The notes beneath the pieces are model-generated. The model saw nothing but the letters and a program-made list of their open reading frames with translations. It searched no databases and was not told the origin of the DNA. The translations under genes were made by a program, and so were the position numbers. From the NCBI GenBank assembly GCA_943326015.2, contig CALPRQ020000038.1:1-34793 (forward strand): DNA of 34,793 nucleotides, in the 5' to 3' direction. This DNA comes from Chitinophaga pinensis (GTDB lineage Bacteria > Pseudomonadota > Gammaproteobacteria > Burkholderiales > Burkholderiaceae_C). Shown piece by piece: positions 1 to 7,694 of this stretch. Position 1 is the stretch's first letter; each line of letters begins with the position of its first letter.

Positions 1-189
1 ATCGTGGCGCCGCAGCTGTATGTGGCGGTGGGCATCTCGGGCGCGATCCAGCATCTGGCGGGCATGAAGGACAGCAAGGTGATCGTGGCGATCAACAAGG
101 ACGCGGAGGCACCGATCTTCTCGGTGGCCGACTACGGGCTGGAAGCCGATCTGTTCGCGGCCGTGCCGGAGCTGGTCAAGGCGCTCTGA
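1..189 (+). CDS. etfA: Electron transfer flavoprotein alpha subunit, C-terminal end (partial)
   Basis: This is the last 62 codons of an open frame that enters from the left edge, so the true start lies outside the window. The residues [19 protein letters not shown], followed by VIVAINKD and [10 protein letters not shown], are the FAD-binding C-terminal domain typical of ETF alpha. The heterodimeric ETF takes electrons from acyl-CoA dehydrogenases and passes them to ETF-ubiquinone oxidoreductase. It ends 36 bp before an acyl-CoA dehydrogenase gene on the same strand, which fits a shared operon in which ETF is the electron acceptor for that enzyme. The identification rests on family knowledge and is clear. 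Confidence 0.95.
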   Translation: MVAPQLYVAVGISGAIQHLAGMKDSKVIVAINKDAEAPIFSVADYGLEADLFAAVPELVKAL

Positions 190-225
190 GCCTTCCCTCA
201 ATCCATTCATTCAGAAGTCAAGACC

Positions 226-2007
226 GTGAGTTATCAAGCCCCCATCAAAGACATGCTGTTCGTCATGCAGGATCTGGCCGACATCGGCCAGGTGGCTGCC
301 TTGCCCGGCTTCGAGGATTACGACCTCGACACCGCCCAGGCCGTGCTCGATGAGTCGGCCCGCTTCTGCCAGGACATCATCGCCCCGCTCAACTGGGAGG
401 GCGACCGCAACCCCTCGGCTTTCAAGGACGGCCAGGTCACGACCACGCCCGGCTTCAAGCAGGCCTATGACCAGTTCATCGAAGGCGGTTGGCAGGGCGT
501 GATCCACCCGACCGAGTACGGCGGCCAGGGCGTGCCGAAGCTGATCGCGACCGCCTGCACCGAGATGCTGCACGCGTCCAGCCTGTCGTTTGCGCTCTGC
601 CCGATGCTGACCGACGGTGCCATCGAGGCGCTGCTGACGGCTGCCAGCGAGGAGCTGCGCCAGAAGTACGCGCCCCGGCTGATCTCGGGCCAGTGGACCG
701 GCACCATGAACCTGACCGAGCCGCAGGCCGGCTCGGACCTGGCGGCCGTGCGCTCACGGGCCGAACCGCAAGCCGACGGGACCTACCGCATCTTCGGCAC
801 CAAGATCTTCATCACCTATGGCGAACATGACCTGGCCGAGAACATCGTCCATCTCGTGCTGGCCCGCCTGCCTGACGCGCCCGAGGGCGTCAAGGGCATC
901 AGCCTGTTCGTGGTGCCCAAGTTCCTGGTCAATGCCGACGGCTCCCTGGGCGCGCGCAACGATGCGCATTGCGTCAGCATCGAGCACAAGCTCGGCATCA
1001 AGGCCAGCCCGACGGCGGTGCTGCAGTTCGGCGACCACGGTGGCGCGATCGGCGAGCTGGTCGGCGTGCCCAACCGCGGCCTGGAATACATGTTCGTGAT
1101 GATGAATGCGGCACGCTTTGCGGTCGGCATGCAGGGCGTTGCCGTGTCCGAGCGGGCCTACCAGCAGGCGCTGGGCTACGCCAAGGATCGCGTGCAGAGC
1201 CGCGATCTGGCGGGCTCGGCGGGTCCGGTCGCCATCATCCAGCATCCCGACGTCAAGCGCATGCTGCTGACGATGAAGGCGCACACCGAGGCCGCGCGCG
1301 CGCTGGCCTACTGCACGGCAGCCAACAGCGATCTGGCGCACCAGGCAACCGACGAGGCGGTACGACGCGAGAACCAGGCGATCTACGAATACCTGGTGCC
1401 GATCGTCAAGGGCCATTCGACCGAGCTCTCGATCGAACTCACCAGCCTGGGCGTGCAGGTCCATGGCGGCATGGGCTTCATCGAGGAAACCGGCGCGGCC
1501 CAGCATTACCGCGATGCCCGCATCCTGTCGATCTACGAGGGCACGACCGCCATCCAGGCCAACGACCTGGTCGGCCGCAAGACCGTGCGTGACGGCGGCG
1601 CGGTGGCCAAGGCGCTGTGCGCCCGCATCGCTGCGACCGAGCAGGCGCTCGCCGCACAGGCGCAGGAAGATTGCCTGGCCATGGCTGCAGCGCTGCAGCA
1701 GGGCCGGCTGGCGCTCGAAGCCACTATCGACTATCTGGTCGCCAATGCCAAGACTCAGGTCAAGCCGGTCTACGCCGGCGCAGTGAACTACCTCAGGCTG
1801 GCCGGTCTGGTGCTGGGCGGCTGGCAGATGGCGCGCGCCATGCTGGCCGCACTGAACAAGGTGGACGAGGACGCGGTGTTCTACGGCGGCAAGATCACTA
1901 CCGCGCGCTTCTACGCCGAGGCGCTGCTGCCCCAGGCCGGTGCGCTGGCCGCCTCGGTCCAGACCAGTGGCGCCACGGTCGAGCGCATGTCGATCGAGAT
2001 GTTCTGA
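226..2007 (+). CDS. Acyl-CoA dehydrogenase, DmdC-like long form
   Basis: This 593-residue flavoenzyme should oxidise an acyl-CoA thioester to the enoyl-CoA and pass electrons to ETF, whose alpha-subunit gene ends just upstream. The order is an N-terminal helical domain, a middle beta domain with GTMNLTEPQAGSDLAAVRSRA (residues about 165-185), and a C-terminal helical FAD domain with QVHGGMGFIEETGAAQHYRDARI and IYEGTT. A further C-terminal extension of about 130 residues marks the long subfamily that includes 3-methylmercaptopropionyl-CoA dehydrogenase (DmdC) and many uncharacterised homologues. The start is GTG at 226; no strong Shine-Dalgarno is visible. Substrate cannot be read from sequence: a medium- or long-chain fatty acyl-CoA is as likely as the methylmercapto substrate. 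Confidence 0.9.
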   Translation: MSYQAPIKDMLFVMQDLADIGQVAALPGFEDYDLDTAQAVLDESARFCQDIIAPLNWEGDRNPSAFKDGQVTTTPGFKQAYDQFIEGGWQGVIHPTEYGGQGVPKLIATACTEMLHASSLSFALCPMLTDGAIEALLTAASEELRQKYAPRLISGQWTGTMNLTEPQAGSDLAAVRSRAEPQADGTYRIFGTKIFITYGEHDLAENIVHLVLARLPDAPEGVKGISLFVVPKFLVNADGSLGARNDAHCVSIEHKLGIKASPTAVLQFGDHGGAIGELVGVPNRGLEYMFVMMNAARFAVGMQGVAVSERAYQQALGYAKDRVQSRDLAGSAGPVAIIQHPDVKRMLLTMKAHTEAARALAYCTAANSDLAHQATDEAVRRENQAIYEYLVPIVKGHSTELSIELTSLGVQVHGGMGFIEETGAAQHYRDARILSIYEGTTAIQANDLVGRKTVRDGGAVAKALCARIAATEQALAAQAQEDCLAMAAALQQGRLALEATIDYLVANAKTQVKPVYAGAVNYLRLAGLVLGGWQMARAMLAALNKVDEDAVFYGGKITTARFYAEALLPQAGALAASVQTSGATVERMSIEMF

Positions 2008-2070
2008 CCTCAGTCTGAGCACACCCAGGCTGGCAGCTAGCTGGCCTGTGGTGGCTTTTGATTCTGCAGC

Positions 2071-3045
2071 TCACCGGGGAGGTCTGATGGCTTGATGCCC
2101 ATCAGCCTCCGCCGCGGCAAGTTCCCTGGCGGTCAGTACAGCGCTTTCTTGCCCGGACAGTCGTTCCACCGCCAGATCGATGAAGGCTCGCACCCGTTTC
2201 GGTTGTGCGGTTCTGCTGCCGTAGTAGAGGTGAACGCCCATGTGATCCGCCATGTGTGACGTCAGCAAGGGCACCAGGCGCCGTGCCCGGATGAGGGCAG
2301 CCGCGGCGAAGCTGGGCAGTTGACCGATCACCTGGCCCGACAGTACCGCTTCCATTTCCAGATCCGCGTCATTGGTGGCAAGCGCCGCCTGCAGATGGCG
2401 TTCGACCACCTGACCATCCGCCCGCAGGAACCAGGGCAGGACCTGGCCCGTTCCCGGATGCCTGAACACGCTGCAGCGGTGGGCGGGCAACTCGTCCAGC
2501 GTCCTGGGCGCCCCATGGCGCGCCAGGTAGCTGGGAGCCGCACAAATGATCAGCTGAACCGCGAACAGCCGCCGGGCAATCAAGCCGTCTTCGGGCGGCG
2601 CGCCGATCCGAAACCCGACATCGACACGATCCTGCACCCAGTTGCCTATGTTGTCGTCCAGTTGAACGTCCGGCTGAACTTCGGGGTACATCCGACTGAA
2701 TTCATCAATCACTGGCCACACCAGAGGGACGAAGCCGTATCTGGGGCCGACGATGCGCAAAGGGCCGGCGAAGTCGTCACTGGAGGTCCGGACACGCTCA
2801 AGCGCACGCTCCAGCATGGCCAGGGCAGGCTGGGTGGCTTCCAGCAGTTCCCGTCCTTCATCGGTCAGCGCCAGATGGCGGGTGGTGCGATGCAGCAGCC
2901 TGGCCCCCAGGTGCTGCTCCAGTTGGGCCAGGGCCTGGCTGGCCGCCTGTGGCGTCACGCCCTGGGCCAGCGCAGCGCGCCGCAAGCTGCCCAGCTCGAC
3001 GGCTTTGGTGAAGGTGGCAATCGCACGAAGCTTGTTCAAGGGCAT
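2071..3045 (-). CDS. LysR-family transcriptional regulator
   Basis: A 324-residue LysR-type regulator. The N-terminal winged helix-turn-helix occupies about residues 1-60 (MPLNKLRAIATFTKAVELGS, then TPQAASQALAQLEQHLGARLLHRTTRHLALT), followed by a linker helix and a LysR substrate-binding domain. The frame is open to 3144, but the start at 3045 gives the canonical LysR N-terminus and the usual length. It is transcribed away from the molybdenum hydroxylase operon that begins at 3171, the arrangement in which LysR proteins usually control the neighbouring divergent operon. It is convergent with the acyl-CoA dehydrogenase gene. Its inducer is unknown; the substrate of the neighbouring hydroxylase is the obvious guess. 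Confidence 0.9.
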   Translation of the reverse strand: MPLNKLRAIATFTKAVELGSLRRAALAQGVTPQAASQALAQLEQHLGARLLHRTTRHLALTDEGRELLEATQPALAMLERALERVRTSSDDFAGPLRIVGPRYGFVPLVWPVIDEFSRMYPEVQPDVQLDDNIGNWVQDRVDVGFRIGAPPEDGLIARRLFAVQLIICAAPSYLARHGAPRTLDELPAHRCSVFRHPGTGQVLPWFLRADGQVVERHLQAALATNDADLEMEAVLSGQVIGQLPSFAAAALIRARRLVPLLTSHMADHMGVHLYYGSRTAQPKRVRAFIDLAVERLSGQESAVLTARELAAAEADGHQAIRPPR

Positions 3046-3170
3046 GTTGGTGATCTCGAAAGCAGGCTGATTATCAATCCTTGCTTGCCACTCGTGCAAT
3101 CCAGAGAGGGCTAGTTGGCTGTCACCAGCACCTCTACAGTGCATGTCTATCCCGAAGGAGACCCAAGTAC

Positions 3171-3644
3171 ATGAACACCTTGAACGTCAACGGGCGTGAC
3201 CACAGGGTCAACGTCGATTCCGGCACCCCCATCCTCTGGGCCCTGCGCGATTCGCTGGGCCTGACCGGCACCAAGTTCGGCTGCGGTGTCGCGCTCTGTG
3301 GTGCCTGCACCGTGCACATGGACGGCCAAGCCGTTCGATCCTGTGTCATGCCCGTCTCGGTCGCCAGCGGCAAGAAGATCGTCACGATCGAGTCCGTCGC
3401 CGCGGGGGGCGATCCGGTCGGGGCCGCCGTGCACGCTGCCTGGGTCAAGCACGACGTAGTGCAATGCGGCTACTGCCAGAGCGGGCAGATCATGAGCGCC
3501 ACCGCCTTCATCAAGTCCTTGCCGCGTGGCAAGCAGCCCAGCGCCGACGAAATCGATGCGGCGATGGCCGGCAACATCTGCCGTTGTGGCACCTATGCCC
3601 GCATCCGTGCCGCCGTGGCCGAAGCCGCCCGCACCATTGCCTGA
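3171..3644 (+). CDS. 2Fe-2S subunit of a molybdenum hydroxylase (IorA/CoxS-like)
   Basis: This 157-residue subunit carries two 2Fe-2S clusters that pass electrons from the molybdenum site. The plant-ferredoxin-type cluster is visible as C38, C43, C46 and C58 (FGCGVALCGAC, then RSC). The second cluster, in the helical domain, is C99 and C102 (QCGYCQSGQ) with C137 and C139 (NICRCGTY). ATG at 3171 is preferred over a frame open from 3081 because it gives the family N-terminus and follows a GGAG Shine-Dalgarno about 10 bp upstream. The gene lies 16 bp before the large subunit. The size and two-subunit arrangement resemble isoquinoline 1-oxidoreductase (IorAB) and related aldehyde or N-heterocycle hydroxylases rather than three-subunit xanthine dehydrogenase. 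Confidence 0.93.
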   Translation: MNTLNVNGRDHRVNVDSGTPILWALRDSLGLTGTKFGCGVALCGACTVHMDGQAVRSCVMPVSVASGKKIVTIESVAAGGDPVGAAVHAAWVKHDVVQCGYCQSGQIMSATAFIKSLPRGKQPSADEIDAAMAGNICRCGTYARIRAAVAEAARTIA

Positions 3645-3660
3645 AGGAAGGAACCCCATC

Positions 3661-5901
3661 ATGTTGATCGCCCCTCAAGGCATTGAAGTTCCGCGCGCCA
3701 TCCAGCATCTGCTGATTCAGCACGACTCCGATGCCAAGGCGCCCATGCCGCGGCGGAGTTTTCTCAAGCTGGCCGGTGCCGGTGGTCTGGTGCTCGGTAT
3801 CTTTCCGCAGTTGGCCACGGCACAGTCCGCCCTCGCTCCTGCAGCGAGCGCAGTCAAACCCACCGAGCAGCCTGCAGCCTTTGTCCAGATCGCACCCAAC
3901 GGCGAAGTCACTGTCACCATCAACCGGCTGGAGTTCGGTCAGGGCGTGGCAACCGGCCTGCCGATGATCCTGGCCGAGGAGCTCGACGCCGACTGGAGCC
4001 TGGTGCGCAGCCGCCACGGCAGCAACGACCCGGCCTATGTCGACCCACGCTACGGCATGCATCTCACCGGAGGGTCTAACTCGATCAAGCACAGCTTCAT
4101 GCAGTACCGTGAGCTCGGTGCCCGTGCCCGCGCCATGCTGCTGTCGGCCGCAGCCCAGCGCTGGAATGTCGATGTAGCGGCGCTGCGCACCGAAGCGGGA
4201 CAAGTGTTGGGGCCCAACGGCAGCAAGGCCGGTTACGGCGAACTGGCCGAGGCGGCGATGGCACAAGCGGTGCCCGAGCAGGTCATCCTCAAGGATCCGA
4301 AGGATTTCCGCCTCATCGGTCGTCCGACCACCCGCCTGGATGCCCGCGTCAAGAGCAGCGGCCGCCAGGACTTCGGTATCGACCTGCGGCGGCCCGGTCA
4401 GCTCACTGCCGTGGTCGCCCGGCCGCCGGTCTTTGGTGCCAGACTGATATCGGTCGACGACCGGGCCGCCCGCGCGGTTGCCGGTGTCAAGGCCGTGTTG
4501 CGGGTGGCGCTGGAGCGTGGTGCCGTGGGCGTGGCGGTGCTGGCCGAGGGCTACTGGCCCGCCAAGCAGGGGCGCGACGCGCTCAAGCTGCAATGGGACA
4601 GCGCCGCCGTGGAAAAGGTCGACAGCCAACGCCAGCTGGCGCAGTACCGCCAGCTGGCCGATCAACCGGGCGCGCTGGCCTTCGATGCCGACATGGGGCC
4701 GCTGGCCAGTGCCCCGCACCGGATCGAGGCAGAATTCGTTTTTCCCTACCTGGCCCATGCGCCCATGGAGCCCCTGAACTGCACCGTGCAGCTGAGCGAG
4801 GGCCGTGCCGACATCTGGACCGGTACCCAGTTTCCTGGGGTGGACGGCATGGCGGCAGCCCGGGTGCTGGCCCTGAAGCCCGAGCAGGTGAAGGTGAACG
4901 TGCAGATGGCCGGCGGTGGCTTCGGCCGCCGTGGCGTGCCCAGCAGCGACTTCGTGGTGCTGGCCTGCGAGGTGGCCAAGGCCGCGCGCACCGCCGGCCT
5001 CCAGGTTCCGATCCAAACCCTCTGGAGCCGCGAGGACGACATCCAGGGCGGCTACTACCGCCCCATGCACCTGCACCGGGCGCGCATCGGTTTTGATGAG
5101 CACGGCCAGGTGCTGGCCTGGGATCATGTGCTGGTTGGTCAATCGATCGTTGCCGGCACCCTGTTCGAAGGCATGATCAAGAATGGCGTGGACGCTACCG
5201 CCACCGAAGGCATGCGCGATCCGTACCCGATCCCGATGCGGCTGAGCGTGCACCATCCCCGCCTCAACGTGCCGGTGCTCTGGTGGCGCAGCGTGGGCTC
5301 CACCCACACCGCCTATGTGATGGAGACGCTGCTCGACGAGATCGCCCGCACCACCCGGCAGGACCCGGTGGCCTACCGCATGCGACTGTTCGGCGACCAG
5401 CACCCGCGCCACCGCGCAGCGCTGCAACTGGCGGTGGACCGCAGCGGCTACGGCCAGCGCTCGCTGCCGGCAGGCCATGCCTGGGGCGTGGCCGTGCACC
5501 AGTCCTTCGAGTCCGTGGTGGCCTATGTGGTGGAGGCATCGTTGCAGGACGGTCGTCCCGTGCTGCACCAGGTCACCGCGGGCGTGCACTGCAACCTGGC
5601 GATCAACCCGCGCAGCGTGGAAGCCCAGATTCAGGGTGCCGCCCTGATGGGCTTGTCGATGTGCCTGCCCGGCGCCGCCATCACGCTCAAGGACGGCGTG
5701 GTCCAGCAGAGCAACTTCGGTGATTTTGCGGTGCCGCGCATCAGCGACATGCCCGAGTTTTCGGTGCATATCGTGCCCAGCGCCGACGCTCCCACCGGCA
5801 TGGGCGAGCCGGGGCTGCCACCGCTGGCGCCCGCGTTTGCCAACGCCATCGCGCAGCTCAGCGGCAAGCCGCTGCGCACGCTGCCGTTCCAGCTGGCCTG
5901 A
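3661..5901 (+). CDS. Molybdopterin-binding large subunit of a periplasmic molybdenum hydroxylase (IorB-like)
   Basis: This 746-residue catalytic subunit should bind molybdopterin cytosine dinucleotide and hydroxylate an aldehyde or N-heteroaromatic substrate. A twin-arginine signal is visible at about residues 24-50 (PRRSFLKLAGAGGLVLG, then an Ala-rich cleavage region), so the folded complex is probably exported by Tat. The molybdopterin-binding loop is AGGGFGRRG near residue 420. The active-site glutamate motif GEPGLPPLAPA has its Glu at 716. ATG at 3661 is preceded by purine-rich GAAGGAAGG. No FAD-binding subunit is encoded here, so electrons may leave through a cytochrome or another membrane carrier encoded elsewhere. 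Its neighbours are the Fe-S subunit, XdhC and a MocA-like protein. The substrate is not known. Confidence 0.92.
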   Translation: MLIAPQGIEVPRAIQHLLIQHDSDAKAPMPRRSFLKLAGAGGLVLGIFPQLATAQSALAPAASAVKPTEQPAAFVQIAPNGEVTVTINRLEFGQGVATGLPMILAEELDADWSLVRSRHGSNDPAYVDPRYGMHLTGGSNSIKHSFMQYRELGARARAMLLSAAAQRWNVDVAALRTEAGQVLGPNGSKAGYGELAEAAMAQAVPEQVILKDPKDFRLIGRPTTRLDARVKSSGRQDFGIDLRRPGQLTAVVARPPVFGARLISVDDRAARAVAGVKAVLRVALERGAVGVAVLAEGYWPAKQGRDALKLQWDSAAVEKVDSQRQLAQYRQLADQPGALAFDADMGPLASAPHRIEAEFVFPYLAHAPMEPLNCTVQLSEGRADIWTGTQFPGVDGMAAARVLALKPEQVKVNVQMAGGGFGRRGVPSSDFVVLACEVAKAARTAGLQVPIQTLWSREDDIQGGYYRPMHLHRARIGFDEHGQVLAWDHVLVGQSIVAGTLFEGMIKNGVDATATEGMRDPYPIPMRLSVHHPRLNVPVLWWRSVGSTHTAYVMETLLDEIARTTRQDPVAYRMRLFGDQHPRHRAALQLAVDRSGYGQRSLPAGHAWGVAVHQSFESVVAYVVEASLQDGRPVLHQVTAGVHCNLAINPRSVEAQIQGAALMGLSMCLPGAAITLKDGVVQQSNFGDFAVPRISDMPEFSVHIVPSADAPTGMGEPGLPPLAPAFANAIAQLSGKPLRTLPFQLA

Positions 5902-5914
5902 ACCGGGCTAGATC

Positions 5915-6961
5915 ATGGAAGACCTAGATACCCAGGTCCTGCGCGCCGCCTTGGGCTGGCAAGCCCAAGGCCTGCCAGTGCTGCTGGTCACCGTGGCCCG
6001 AACCTGGGGTTCATCCCCCCGTCCGCCGGGCTCGCTCATGGCCATCAACGGTCAGGGCGATACGGTAGGCTCGGTCTCGGGCGGCTGCATCGAGGACGAC
6101 CTGATCGAGCGCATTCGAACCGGCGGTGTGCCGGCCGTCTGTGCCAGCGGTACACCGGCCGTGCTGCGCTACGGCATCTCGGCCGACGAGGCGCATCGTT
6201 TCGGTCTGCCTTGCGGTGGCACGGTGGAGCTGGTGCTCGAACCCGTATCGGCACGCAGTCGGCTGCAGGAGCTCTTGCTGGCCTGCCAGCAGCGCCACAG
6301 CACCGAGCGCTGCCTGGACCTGCAGACCGGTCAGGTCGAGCTGCGCACTGGCCGACGCGACGGCGTGCCGCAACTCACCGACGCGCAGCTGATCACCTAC
6401 CTGGGTCCCCAGGCACGCCTGATCCTGATCGGTGCCGGCGACCTCTCGCATTTCATGAGCCAGATGGCCTTGGGCCTGGGCTTCGAGGTCATCGTCTGCG
6501 ACCCGCGCGAGGAGCAGCGGGCCAGCTGGAAGCTGGCGGGGGTGCAGCTCAGCCATGAGATGCCGGACGACCTGATCCTGCGCCTCCAGCCCGATAGCCG
6601 CACCGCCGTGGTGGCGCTCACCCATGACCCCAAGCTCGACGATCTGGCGCTGATCGATGCCTTGCAGTCCGACGCCTTCTACGTTGGCGCCATCGGTTCG
6701 CGCCGACACAGCGAACTGCGGCGCGAGCGGCTGCGTACTCACTTTGGTCTGTCAGAGTCAGATCTGCAACAGCTGCGCGGGCCTGCCGGGCTGTACATCG
6801 GCAGCAAGACACCAGCCGAGATCGCGCTATCGATCATGGCCGAGGTCGTGGCGCTGAAGAATGGCATTCCGGTGCGCGAACCCGTGCCGGTAGCCACGGG
6901 CAAGTCCCGCCAGCAGCAGCCGGGAACGTCGGCTTTCACCGCGCCGACCTGTGGCGTCTGA
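5915..6961 (+). CDS. XdhC/CoxI-family molybdenum cofactor insertion protein
   Basis: This 348-residue protein is of the XdhC type. These proteins bind Mo cofactor, help sulfurate it, and deliver it to the hydroxylase apoenzyme. The N-terminal XdhC_CoxI domain shows GSSPRPPGSLMAI and VGSVSGGCIEDDLIE with Cys58. A second conserved cysteine sits in LPCGGTVELVLEP. The C-terminal half is a Rossmann domain (LILIGAGDLSHFMSQ, about residues 170-185), followed by VVALTHDPKLDD and YVGAIGSRRHSELRRERL. The start is 13 bp after the large-subunit stop, with no clear Shine-Dalgarno, so translational coupling is likely. It overlaps the next gene slightly. The context makes it the dedicated chaperone of this hydroxylase. 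Confidence 0.92.
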   Translation: MEDLDTQVLRAALGWQAQGLPVLLVTVARTWGSSPRPPGSLMAINGQGDTVGSVSGGCIEDDLIERIRTGGVPAVCASGTPAVLRYGISADEAHRFGLPCGGTVELVLEPVSARSRLQELLLACQQRHSTERCLDLQTGQVELRTGRRDGVPQLTDAQLITYLGPQARLILIGAGDLSHFMSQMALGLGFEVIVCDPREEQRASWKLAGVQLSHEMPDDLILRLQPDSRTAVVALTHDPKLDDLALIDALQSDAFYVGAIGSRRHSELRRERLRTHFGLSESDLQQLRGPAGLYIGSKTPAEIALSIMAEVVALKNGIPVREPVPVATGKSRQQQPGTSAFTAPTCGV

Positions 6962-7658
6962 AGTGAACCAGTCGGCTGCGGTCAATGCATTCAGTGCAGC
7001 GCAGCCCCCGCTGGCTGCGACTATCCTGGCCGCTGGACTGGGGCAGCGGCTGGGCTGGCGCGCCAAGGCGACGCTGCAGATCGGCGGCATCAGCCTGTTG
7101 GAACGACTGGTGGCGGCATTGCAGCAGGCCGGCATGGCAACGGTTAGCGTCGTAGTTGGACCCTACCGCGAGCAGCTGCTGCCCCTCATCGAGCGCAGCG
7201 GGGCGATTGCGCTGACGCATCGCCTGGCCAGCCCCAGCCTGATCGATTCACAGCGGCTGGCGCTGGATATGCACCAAAGCCGCTTCTGCAACCATGATCT
7301 GCTGCTGGTACTGGCTGACCTGCCGTTGCTGGGTGCCGCAGACATCGCTCCGCTGGTGTCAGCCTGGCACCGGCGCGCGACTTCAGTTCATGCGCAGATA
7401 CCTCTGGTCGACGGCACGCGCGGCCATCCGCTGCTGCTGTCCCGCCATGCGGTGGCGCAGGTGGCTGCGATGCCGCGCCAGCTGGGGGTCCGATACTGGA
7501 TGCAGCAGAACCCCGAGGCGGTCCAATCCTTGCCCAGGCCCAATCCGGCCTATGTCACCGACCTGGACACACCCGACGACGTGATCCGCTTGCGCAAGCT
7601 TGTCGAGCCGCTGCCGGTACTTTGGCCCAGCCCATGCGCACAGCCAGAAGACCGCTAG
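6951..7658 (+). CDS. MocA-like molybdenum cofactor nucleotidyltransferase
   Basis: This is a nucleotidyltransferase of the MobA/MocA fold, about 235 residues. The nucleotide-binding loop appears as ILAAGLGQRLG, then the sugar-nucleotide fold with LVLADLPLLGAADI, GTRGHPLLL and the C-terminal VTDLDTPDDVIRL. The expected role is transfer of CMP to molybdopterin to make the cytosine dinucleotide used by the hydroxylase encoded upstream. The start is uncertain: GTG at 6951 overlaps xdhC by 11 bp, while GTG at 6963 begins just after its stop. Either implies translational coupling. The loop reads RLG where most relatives have RMG, and the following lysine region is altered (WRAKATLQIGG), so activity is probable but not certain. 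Confidence 0.85.
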   Translation: MASEVNQSAAVNAFSAAQPPLAATILAAGLGQRLGWRAKATLQIGGISLLERLVAALQQAGMATVSVVVGPYREQLLPLIERSGAIALTHRLASPSLIDSQRLALDMHQSRFCNHDLLLVLADLPLLGAADIAPLVSAWHRRATSVHAQIPLVDGTRGHPLLLSRHAVAQVAAMPRQLGVRYWMQQNPEAVQSLPRPNPAYVTDLDTPDDVIRLRKLVEPLPVLWPSPCAQPEDR

Positions 7659-7694
7659 ACTGTGGCCAGGGCCTTCGCCCGGCAAGTTGTTTGG

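Noticed and set aside
2026-2048. Inverted repeat CAGGC...CAGCTAGCTG...GCCTG as a terminator between the acyl-CoA dehydrogenase and LysR genes
   Set aside because: The arms are interrupted and no T-run follows on either strand, so terminator function is not supported.
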